The notes under the pieces were generated by a model that did no database searches, was not told where the DNA came from, and saw only the letters and a list, made by a program, of their open reading frames with translations. The position numbers were made by a program, and so were the translations under genes. DNA of 13,001 nt from Bacteroidota bacterium (GTDB taxonomy: Bacteria; Bacteroidota; Ignavibacteria; Ignavibacteriales; Melioribacteraceae), in assembly GCA_023381535.1 (NCBI GenBank), contig JAMCSN010000345.1, positions 1 to 13,001 of the forward strand, written 5' to 3'. Of the stretch, positions 7,044 to 13,001 are shown piece by piece; within the stretch, counting starts at the first letter, position 1, and each line of letters starts with the position of its first letter.

Positions 7044-8626
7044 TTTTTATCTATAGTTTGTTTAAGTTTTTGAAATCTTGGCTCAGTTCCCTTTTTCAAA
7101 ACAATAGTCTCCCGGAAATCTAAATTTTCCGTCGGGAAGTCTGTCCGTTTGTGACATCCACGGCTTTCTTCTCTCAACAATGCGGATTGAGTGATCATCC
7201 CGGCAATTTCAACTACGTTTTTTATTCTGCCGGCATAATATTCTTCTTCATTCCCTGCAAACTCTTCTTTCATTCGTGCGAGTTCCTTCAGCGCTTCTTC
7301 GAGAGACGACTTGCTTCTAATTATTCCGACATTCTTCCACATTAACTCGCCGATTCTCTTTCCGATTACGTCTAGTTTAGCGCGCTGATTTTCGTTAACA
7401 TGAAATGTGCGTACGTCATCAAAACTATTTTTGATGTCTGTGAACTTTAGAGCCGCATCTTCCACCGCTCTTTTAGCGAACGTAAGACATTCCAGCAGAG
7501 AATTACTTGCAAGACGATTTGCACCGTGCACACCTGTTGATGCAACCTCACCAACCGCATACAGGCGTTTTATGTTTGTTTCTCCGCCAAGGTTTGTTTT
7601 TATTCCACCGATCATATAATGAGCAGCGGGCGCAACCGGTACTAAATCTTTTGTTATGTCGATATTATTTTTCAAAGCTTCCCGATAAATAGTGCTAAAT
7701 CTGTTTTTGATCGAAGATGATTTTAGATGGTCAAGTTTTAGAAAAACATTTTTCTTGCCGCTACTGCTCAGCTCGCGGTATATCGCTTCGGACACTTCGT
7801 CGCGCGGAGAAAGTTCGTCGGAATTCCAATTAGCCAGAAATCGTTTCCCTTCATGATTAACAAGGTATGCGCCTTCTCCTCTAACTGCTTCAGAAATTAA
7901 AAACGATTTTCCGTTTTCGGAGTAGAACGCCGTTGGGTGAAATTGAATGAACTCCATGCTTTCGATTTCAGCGCCAGCATTAAACGCCAACGGGATTCCC
8001 TCACCAACAGACGACGACGGGTTTGTTGTTCTAGAATAAATAGCAGCAGCGCCGCCGGAAGCAATTATTGTGCATTTGCCTGCAACGGAAAACATTTTTT
8101 GTTCTTGAAGGTCGTAACACTTTATACCGGTACAGTTTTCATCTTCACGGATCAATTTGTAAGCGAGTGTGTTTTCGAAAATTTCTATATTTTTTTTCTT
8201 CGTCACCAAGGAAAAAATAAATTTGACAAGTTCCATTCCAGTTGCATCACCGCCGGCATGAAGCACCCGTCTTCTGGAGTGCCCTCCTTCTATACCCAGA
8301 GAAATTTTTCCTTTAACAACATCGAACGGCATTCCCATTTTAATCAACGATTGAACAATTTCTCTTCCTTCATTAACCAAAATCTCAACAGCATCACCGT
8401 TACATAACCCTCTTCCCGCTTCAAGCGTATCATGTATGTGAAGTGCTGTTGAATCATTATTGCCGATTGCCGCAGCTACTCCTCCTTGTGCAAGGTAAGA
8501 ATTGCTGATCTCGATCTTAGTTTTGTTTAACAATGCAACAGTTCCATACTTGGCGGCACAATACGCGGAATAAAGCCCCGATAGCCCGGCACCCACAATT
8601 ACAAAATCAAAACTTCGATTTTTCAT
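7040..8626 (-). CDS. nadB: L-aspartate oxidase
   Basis: NadB is a FAD enzyme that oxidises L-aspartate to iminoaspartate, the substrate of NadA, using oxygen or fumarate. The 528 residues match the usual length. Visible are the dinucleotide fold VIVGAGLSGLYSAYCA (9-24), the flavin loop YLAQGGVAAAIG (44-55), HSRRRVLHAGGDATG (116-130), QFHPTAFY (228-235; H230), SEAVRGEGA (245-253), SPRDEVSE (273-280; R275), PAAHYMIGGI (333-342; H336) and GANRLASNSLLEC (368-380; R371). H230, R275, H336 and R371 fit the substrate-binding residues known in the family. It is the first gene of the operon, followed by nadC with an ATGA overlap. The ATG at 8626 fits family N-termini, although no ribosome binding site is visible upstream; a short ORF overlaps this start by 4 bases. 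Confidence 0.97.
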   Translation of the reverse strand: MKNRSFDFVIVGAGLSGLYSAYCAAKYGTVALLNKTKIEISNSYLAQGGVAAAIGNNDSTALHIHDTLEAGRGLCNGDAVEILVNEGREIVQSLIKMGMPFDVVKGKISLGIEGGHSRRRVLHAGGDATGMELVKFIFSLVTKKKNIEIFENTLAYKLIREDENCTGIKCYDLQEQKMFSVAGKCTIIASGGAAAIYSRTTNPSSSVGEGIPLAFNAGAEIESMEFIQFHPTAFYSENGKSFLISEAVRGEGAYLVNHEGKRFLANWNSDELSPRDEVSEAIYRELSSSGKKNVFLKLDHLKSSSIKNRFSTIYREALKNNIDITKDLVPVAPAAHYMIGGIKTNLGGETNIKRLYAVGEVASTGVHGANRLASNSLLECLTFAKRAVEDAALKFTDIKNSFDDVRTFHVNENQRAKLDVIGKRIGELMWKNVGIIRSKSSLEEALKELARMKEEFAGNEEEYYAGRIKNVVEIAGMITQSALLREESRGCHKRTDFPTENLDFRETIVLKKGTEPRFQKLKQTIDKK

Positions 8627-8978
8627 GCGGCAAAATCTTTTTTTGTTGATTCATTCAGGTCTGATACGAACTTAAAACTTAGCGGTGGATACAAACGTTG
8701 GATTTTACAAAAACAAAACTTTATGCGGGAGGTATTAGTCCCTGGAGTAGAAACGCATGAGGATAGTGCTAGTTTGTTTTTCATCTTGTTGGTACTTGTC
8801 GTAACGATCAAGTCCGGTTTTGTTAATTATTCTTCTTAAGTAACCTTCCAAATTTTCGGATCGGTTCATTCAATCATCAAATGAAAAATAAATAAAATAA
8901 ATCTCTCTCCCAAGATTCATAGTCCTCAATTGAATTTATTGTTTAAGTTATCATAGCTGAAATTGAAAGCGGGTTTTT
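8627..8978 (-). other. Upstream region of the nad operon, no recognised regulatory element
   Basis: About 350 bases between nadB and the terminator of the next upstream gene must hold the operon promoter. I found no convincing -35/-10 pair and no known NAD riboswitch core. A frame running from TTG 8811 (or ATG 8784) to a TGA at 8623-8625 overlaps nadB by 4 bases but has no good ribosome binding site and an unconvincing protein. A modest stem ATGCG ... CGCAT lies at about 8724-8758. Confidence 0.4.
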
Positions 8979-9024
8979 CAAAAGCGGAGGCAACTCATTT
9001 TCTTGCGCATGTTCAACCTCCGCT
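8972..9024 (-). terminator. Intrinsic terminator after the PepSY-like gene
   Basis: On the - strand AGCGGAGG (9024-9017) pairs perfectly with CCTCCGCT (8990-8983), closing a 26-base loop, and is followed directly by TTTGAAAAA. It lies about 50 bases after the stop of the gene at 9074-9526, the last of a run of genes read in this direction, so it probably separates that unit from the nad operon. The loop is long and the T run short, hence moderate confidence. Confidence 0.5.
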
Positions 9025-9073
9025 CAATTTTAAGATCTAACTCTTTTGTGGAAGATATTTTCAACGTCTTAAA

Positions 9074-9526
9074 TCATTTTCCTTTTCCAGAACTCTTCGC
9101 TACAGGATTGCCGTCTTTTGTGAAGGTCAAATCCCTGTTCACTTTTCCTTTTGAGATCTGGGCTTCAAATGTAGTTTTACCCTTTGAGTCAACAATCTTT
9201 GCTGCTTCGGTAATACTCCATCCTTGATAATTCTTTGCAACATATTCTTCTACGCCTTTAGGCAGTTCCGATTTTGCAATATCGGTTTCTGTTTCTTTCA
9301 GGTTGCCTTCGGCATCAATTACAACTGAAATCGCTTCGCCGTTTTGCTTAAACTCGGCTTCAAACTCTGTGCTACCTTCTTTTCCCCATTTCACTTCTTT
9401 AACGTTCGGATAGTGTTTGGAAAAACATGCTTTCGCTTTGTCCGTTACTTTAACTTCTTTTTTTGTTTGAGCAGAAATTGTTACAGCTGCAAACACAAGG
9501 GCAACAACAACAATTAGATTTTTCAT
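9074..9526 (-). CDS. PepSY-like exported protein
   Basis: A Sec signal peptide (residues about 1-19, ending TISAQ) leads to two PepSY-like repeats, roughly 25-78 (AKACFSKHYPNVKEVKWGKE, FEAEFKQNGEAISVVIDAEG) and 88-145 (VEEYVAKNYQGWSITEAAKI, FEAQISKGKVNRDLTFTKDG). This is the layout of the small periplasmic beta-lactamase-inhibitor-like PepSY proteins common in Bacteroidota. The basic tail (KSSGKGK) is notable. AGAGGA precedes the ATG at good spacing. It lies 89 bases after the TPR/barrel gene and has a hairpin terminator behind it. Proteins of this family often sit near two-component genes, and a sensor kinase lies about 2 kb upstream. A role in periplasmic sensing or protein control is inferred; no ligand is known. 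Confidence 0.85.
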   Translation of the reverse strand: MKNLIVVVALVFAAVTISAQTKKEVKVTDKAKACFSKHYPNVKEVKWGKEGSTEFEAEFKQNGEAISVVIDAEGNLKETETDIAKSELPKGVEEYVAKNYQGWSITEAAKIVDSKGKTTFEAQISKGKVNRDLTFTKDGNPVAKSSGKGK

Positions 9527-9615
9527 TTGTGAATCCTCTTTGATTAATAAAATTTGACGTTGTAAAATTAATTTCCAATTCTAAAGAAAATCTGAACTTA
9601 GGTAGATCAATTCGT

Positions 9616-10935
9616 CTAATTTTTTGCTTGATTTATTTCGCTTTCAAGTTTCTCAATCAGTAACCGCAGCTTTTCGTTATGAGGATTCAGTTCCAATGCT
9701 GTTTTCCACTGTTCGGTCGCAAGGTTTTTCTTTCCCAGTTTATAAAAAGCAATTCCTGCATTAATGTGCGCCTGTTCGATATTATTATTTATTGCAAGCG
9801 CTTTTAGGCTGAACTCTAAAGACTTTTCATAATCGCTTTTTAGCAGGTACTGGTATCCGGCGTTGGTCAGTTGCTCTATCGTTGCCGATTGCTTATTTAT
9901 TCCCGAATTATTTTCTAAATCTGTTTCATTGGAATAGCGGTTGGTATTGCTGTACACATTACGACCAAGAGCGAACTCAAACCCAAGTTTAAAAGAATGA
10001 GAGTTAAAATTTCTAAGCGGCTCGTTGGAAAAATCTTTCTGAAAATAATATCTCAAATCCGCCGCAATATATTCGTTAAACGCTTTCTTCACGCCTATCA
10101 TCAACGTACTGATTATATCGCTTCTTGTCGTGGAAGGATCGTTGGTTAATGTTCTGCTGGAAAAACGTAATGTACTTATCGTCTCTCCGGCTTCTGCTCT
10201 AAAACCATCTCCTAGTTGGTGGGTCAAGAAAAGATCAATGAATTGCCTCTTAAAATTGTAGAATCGGTTGTTGGAAGCACTGTTGATGAAACCTAATTTA
10301 GCACTCGCGGTTGTTGTCTGGCTAAATTGATGTGTCCAACCAAGAGCAGAAAAATTGAAAGAATCTTTTTGCTTTTCTAAAAACAATGTTAACATTCCAG
10401 TATAACTTCGTTTAATATAATGGTACTCAAACGAATAAAGAGTTTTGCTGCTTGCAAGCCAATTCAATTTTAATGAGATGGAATATTGATCGAAACTTGC
10501 AAACTTGTAAGCCGATAAACGCGTTGAAAGCAAATCCGGCTGCTGGGAATTTTGATAGTATCCGGAAACCATCAAACTCATTCTCGGCGAAACGTATTGA
10601 GTAATATGAAGACTAAGACGATTGTTGTTTGTGTTGAGAAAAGAAGTAGAAGCGTACTTTTCTAAGCCCAATAAATATCGGGCGCTTAATTTTGTACTTG
10701 ATGAAAGCTGATAAGCTATTTCCACCGCCGGATAAATCGCCGAGGAAAAATCCGAAGCGCCGTTGGAATATTTAAGAACATTGGAATCATACTTGTTCAA
10801 ATTCAGCAGTGAAATTTCATAACCGAATTTGCTGAAAAAATTTTTTGAATCATTAGATAAATTATTTTGCTGCCCGTATACTGAAACAACGATAGTTAAA
10901 AAAACGTAGATAATTCCATACGTCGAAGATTTCAT
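9616..10935 (-). CDS. Predicted outer-membrane beta-barrel protein with C-terminal TPR repeats
   Basis: The 439 residues start with a signal peptide (about 1-21, ending VYGQQ). Residues about 35-330 are a series of amphipathic, aromatic-rich strands (LSARYLLGLEKY, LMVSGYYQN, YSFEYHYIKRSY, AADLRYYFQKDF, SFKLGFEFALGRN) typical of an outer-membrane barrel of some 12 or more strands. An Asn/Ser-rich linker leads to about two TPR units in the last 82 residues (AGYQYLLKSDYEKSLEFSLK, AGIAFYKLGKKNLATEQWKT). Barrel and TPR combinations usually have the TPR first, as in YaiO-like proteins; here the order is reversed, placing the TPR after the last strand, presumably in the periplasm. ATG 10935 has only a weak GGAA ahead. 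It sits between two small exported proteins read in the same direction. Function unknown. Confidence 0.75.
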   Translation of the reverse strand: MKSSTYGIIYVFLTIVVSVYGQQNNLSNDSKNFFSKFGYEISLLNLNKYDSNVLKYSNGASDFSSAIYPAVEIAYQLSSSTKLSARYLLGLEKYASTSFLNTNNNRLSLHITQYVSPRMSLMVSGYYQNSQQPDLLSTRLSAYKFASFDQYSISLKLNWLASSKTLYSFEYHYIKRSYTGMLTLFLEKQKDSFNFSALGWTHQFSQTTTASAKLGFINSASNNRFYNFKRQFIDLFLTHQLGDGFRAEAGETISTLRFSSRTLTNDPSTTRSDIISTLMIGVKKAFNEYIAADLRYYFQKDFSNEPLRNFNSHSFKLGFEFALGRNVYSNTNRYSNETDLENNSGINKQSATIEQLTNAGYQYLLKSDYEKSLEFSLKALAINNNIEQAHINAGIAFYKLGKKNLATEQWKTALELNPHNEKLRLLIEKLESEINQAKN

Positions 10936-11019
10936 AGTTAAGTTCCATTTAGTTTCTTAAACTTGAACCCGGTAAAAGGCTTATGGAATAATCAACTATT
11001 TACATGCATGAATTTATAA

Positions 11020-11385
11020 TTAATGATCGCCGGTCTCTTCGCCATTGAACTGATGCGTTGAACCGCCGGGTCCATCAAGGTCCGGTCCTTCCGGAGTGCC
11101 TTCACCAACTCCTTCAGGTCCGTCTGTAACTACGCTAACCGGAGAAGTTTTTGCAGCGTCGAGCTTACCAAGCGCGGATTTATCATTTATTTTAGCCGAT
11201 TCTTTTACATCTAACGGAGACGTTGCATCAAGCTGGCCGACATCGGTATGCTGATCGTTAACATTTAAGCCGGACGCTACTTCCAATAAATCGTTATCGT
11301 TTATTGATTGCGCGCGGACTCTGGACGTAAATCCGAACAAAACTGCAGCAAATAATACGAGTGTTACTTTCAATGCGTTTTTCAT
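11020..11385 (-). CDS. Small acidic exported protein, Gly/Pro-rich C-terminus
   Basis: This family is not recognised. The 121-residue product has a strong signal peptide (about 1-25, ending SRVRA before QS), a middle part with an approximate internal repeat (GQLDATSP at 50-57, GKLDAAKTSP at 73-82) and a tail rich in Asp, Glu, Gly and Pro (about 88-121, DGPEGVGEGTPEGPDLDGPG). The tail has low complexity and is probably disordered. The start is certain: AAGGAGGTGA, an essentially perfect anti-16S match, lies at ideal spacing before the ATG, which suggests heavy translation. The barrel/TPR gene follows 84 bases later. It could be a surface or periplasmic peptide precursor or an abundant envelope protein. 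Confidence 0.8.
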   Translation of the reverse strand: MKNALKVTLVLFAAVLFGFTSRVRAQSINDNDLLEVASGLNVNDQHTDVGQLDATSPLDVKESAKINDKSALGKLDAAKTSPVSVVTDGPEGVGEGTPEGPDLDGPGGSTHQFNGEETGDH

Positions 11386-11388
11386 TTT

Positions 11389-11400
11389 CTCACCTCCTTT
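11389..11400 (-). promoter_or_regulatory. Unusually strong ribosome binding site
   Basis: AAAGGAGGTGAG just before the ATG at 11385 matches the 16S tail over about ten bases, the strongest site in the window. It fixes the start of the small exported protein and predicts high expression. Confidence 0.8.
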
Positions 11401-11411
11401 CGTGAATGAGA

Positions 11412-11483
11412 TTAGTTAAACAAATAAATAGCCGAATGCCTTTTTACCGGGCCAATTATTTCATCATGTAAACAGTTAGTCAT
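11412..11483 (-). CDS. Candidate 23-codon small ORF / leader peptide
   Basis: The frame begins at an ATG (11483-11481), directly preceded by GTGGAGGTGGA, a strong ribosome binding site at rather short spacing, and ends at TAA (11414-11412). It encodes 23 residues (MTNCLHDEIIGPVKRHSAIY and three more), with no signal peptide. Its stop is 26 bases before the start of the small exported protein gene, which also has a very strong ribosome binding site, so two strong sites stand in tandem. It could be a real microprotein, a leader peptide or a chance frame behind a purine-rich stretch. No homolog is recognised. Confidence 0.35.
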   Translation of the reverse strand: MTNCLHDEIIGPVKRHSAIYLFN

Positions 11484-11518
11484 TCCACCTCCACAAAATA
11501 TTTTTTTGAAATTATCCG

Positions 11519-11558
11519 TATTGCCAATCCGGCTTCTTAATTTTTGTTTACGGCAATA
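11519..11558 (-). terminator. Weak inverted repeat after the sensor kinase gene
   Basis: TATTGCC (11519-11525) and GGCAATA (11552-11558) form a 7-bp stem around a 26-base loop in the gap between the kinase and the small exported protein. On the - strand A/T-rich sequence follows. It may end the kinase transcript or fold in the leader of the next gene. The rest of 11484-11671 is AT-rich with nothing else recognised. Confidence 0.25.
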
Positions 11559-11671
11559 AAATTAATTTTCGAATATGAAATAGAGATGAAAATATCTGGC
11601 GATTGAAAAGAGAAAAATTTTGCCCCTTTATGCGGTACTAAGATATGAACCAGATTTGTTAATAAAGATTT

Positions 11672-13001
11672 CTAAATATTTTTTGCTACGGGTAATATAA
11701 CCGTTACTTTTGTTCCTTTGCCTAATTCGCTTTGCACATTAATTTCGCCTTTGTGCATTGCTATAATCTCCTTAGCAATTGCTAATCCCAGACCGCTGCC
11801 GGTATAACCCGACCTTACATTGTCCGAGCGGTAAAATCGTTCAAAAATTTTACTTATCTCCGCCGCGTCTATTCCAAGACCGTTATCGGAGAAAATAATT
11901 TCGGTTTTATGCGGCGGAAGACTTTTCAATTCAATCATCACTGCACCGTTATAGTTGGTATATTTAACGGCATTGTCTATCAGACTTTCAAAAACTCTTT
12001 TCAGCTTTTCTTTATCGCCGGATAGCTCAACGGCTTCCGCAAGATTGAAATTAATCGAAATTGATTTTTGAGAAGCCGTTTGCTTCATCGCATAAATGCA
12101 ATCGATGAGCAATTCATCCAGACGGAATTTTTCTATTCGCAAAGACGATTTGAACGAATCCATACTTATCAATGTTAAAAGAGAATTTGTAAGCGCGCCC
12201 AGACTTTCCGTTTCCGAAAGAGCGACTCTTAAACTCTCCGAACTTTCTTTGTCTTTCGCATTACGAAGAGCAAGTTCTAATTCCGTTTGAATAATCGTCA
12301 ACGGAGTTTTTATTTCGTGAGAAGCGTTTGCGATAAATTGTTTTTGACTTTTGAACGCCAGCTCAATTCGCTTGATCATTTCATTCAGCGTTTCCCCCAG
12401 AATTCTTATTTCATCGCGCGAACGCGGCAGTTCTAATTTCTTATCAAGATTATTGCCTGAAATTAAACTTGCTTCCTTAGCCATTCTTGTTATTGGTTTG
12501 AAAGCCGCTACAGAAATGATATATGCCATTACACCGGTAATTATTAAAGCCAGCGGAATAATTATTAAAAACAGCGTTGTCATACTTCGCAAACTTGCGT
12601 TAATCGGTTCCATCGATGCAGCGACCTCAACCGCGTATAAAGTATCTTCTTCGATCTGGACCGGACTGCGTAACAACCGGTACTTTCTTCCGCTAATTTT
12701 TGTTGTTAGAAATTCGGATTGCTTTAAGTTACTGTCGCCATGTTTAACATAACCTGGCAGCAATGAATCTTCTGCTACCGATTTCCCTTCAATCGTATAA
12801 ACGGCGAGACGCACATCATGCAAGTCCATCGATGGGATGTTTCTAAAATCCGAATGCGATATATTCCCGGGATTGTTGTTAAAATCTCCGGCGTTTTCTC
12901 CGTTCTGTTCGCCGGCTACAGCGTTGATTCTTTCTTTAATTGCGGCGTAGTACTTATCAAGATTCGCGTCCAATCGTTCGAGCAAAGTCTGCTCGATATC
13001 C
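11672..13001 (-). CDS. Sensor histidine kinase, HAMP-HisKA-HATPase class (5' end cut by window)
   Basis: The frame stays open to base 13001, so the N-terminus, including the first membrane helix, is outside; the TTG at 12985 is not a real start. Counting residues from it: a periplasmic sensor region (to about 130), a membrane helix (about 137-161), HAMP (about 162-213), the HisKA box FIANASHEIKTPLTI (217-231; His223), an N box DNAVKYTN, G1 SDNGLGID, an F box IFERFYRS and G2 GSGLGLAIAKEI. This is the CusS/QseC-like layout, an envelope-sensing kinase. Its response regulator is expected just upstream, beyond the window. The downstream genes in the same direction encode exported proteins, suggesting that it senses or controls envelope state. 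Stop TAG at 11674-11672. Confidence 0.92.
   Translation of the reverse strand, partial: DIEQTLLERLDANLDKYYAAIKERINAVAGEQNGENAGDFNNNPGNISHSDFRNIPSMDLHDVRLAVYTIEGKSVAEDSLLPGYVKHGDSNLKQSEFLTTKISGRKYRLLRSPVQIEEDTLYAVEVAASMEPINASLRSMTTLFLIIIPLALIITGVMAYIISVAAFKPITRMAKEASLISGNNLDKKLELPRSRDEIRILGETLNEMIKRIELAFKSQKQFIANASHEIKTPLTIIQTELELALRNAKDKESSESLRVALSETESLGALTNSLLTLISMDSFKSSLRIEKFRLDELLIDCIYAMKQTASQKSISINFNLAEAVELSGDKEKLKRVFESLIDNAVKYTNYNGAVMIELKSLPPHKTEIIFSDNGLGIDAAEISKIFERFYRSDNVRSGYTGSGLGLAIAKEIIAMHKGEINVQSELGKGTKVTVILPVAKNI

Noticed and set aside
7151..8407. Several open + frames within nadB (7151, 7407, 7507, 7937), the longest of 156 codons.
   Set aside because: They are antisense to a strongly conserved enzyme gene, lack ribosome binding sites and encode low-quality proteins.
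8705..8760. On the - strand GGGACTAATACC and CGCATAAAG resemble the helix 8-10 area of 16S rRNA.
   Set aside because: The match is short, broken by an insertion, and nothing before or after it follows 16S sequence, so I treat it as coincidence.
8627..8980. A NAD-sensing riboswitch before nadB.
   Set aside because: I could not find the conserved core of the known NAD riboswitch classes, and the only stem seen is small.
12351..12752. A + frame of 133 codons opposite the HAMP sensor kinase.
   Set aside because: It is antisense to clear kinase domains, and its hydrophobic character mirrors the complement of the membrane/HAMP region.
12983..12985. TTG as the start codon of the - strand sensor kinase.
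   Set aside because: The frame stays open to the window end and the protein lacks its expected first membrane helix, so the true start is outside.

Overview
The window is AT-rich and tightly packed. It looks like a member of the Bacteroidota/Chlorobi/Ignavibacteria group, and I lean to Ignavibacteria or a relative. Two things suggest this: exported proteins typical of that group (an N-terminal carboxypeptidase-regulatory-like beta domain, and a PepSY-like protein), and clear Shine-Dalgarno sequences before many genes (AGGAG, GAGGT, GAGGAAG, AGAGGA, AAGGAGGTGA), which are uncommon in classical Bacteroidetes. The taxon is an inference. No tRNA, rRNA, CRISPR or transposase gene was seen.

Region 1 (1-817) has no convincing gene but holds four inverted-repeat structures: a long imperfect palindrome (126-266), a compact hairpin (311-345), a 21-bp inverted repeat with one mismatch (459-563), and a MITE-like element (608-783) flanked by an 11-bp direct repeat. 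The last ends 23 bases before a sensor kinase start codon.

Region 2 (818-3832, + strand) holds a NarX/DegS-type sensor histidine kinase overlapping its NarL/FixJ-type response regulator. After a 187-base gap come a small exported protein ending in a CPPFCP motif and, 7 bases later, a polytopic membrane protein with no soluble domain. Neither of the last two is recognised.

Region 3 (3987-8626, - strand) holds an exported carboxypeptidase-regulatory-like protein and the complete de novo NAD operon nadB-nadC-nadA. The nad genes are joined by 4-base ATGA overlaps. NadB oxidises L-aspartate to iminoaspartate, NadA condenses it with dihydroxyacetone phosphate to quinolinate, and NadC converts quinolinate to nicotinate mononucleotide.

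Region 4 (9074-13001, - strand) reads as an envelope module. In transcription order it has a HAMP/HisKA sensor kinase cut by the window edge, a candidate 23-codon ORF with a strong ribosome binding site, a small acidic Gly/Pro-rich exported protein, a predicted outer-membrane barrel with C-terminal TPRs, and a PepSY-like exported protein followed by a plausible terminator. Its matching response regulator is probably just beyond base 13001.
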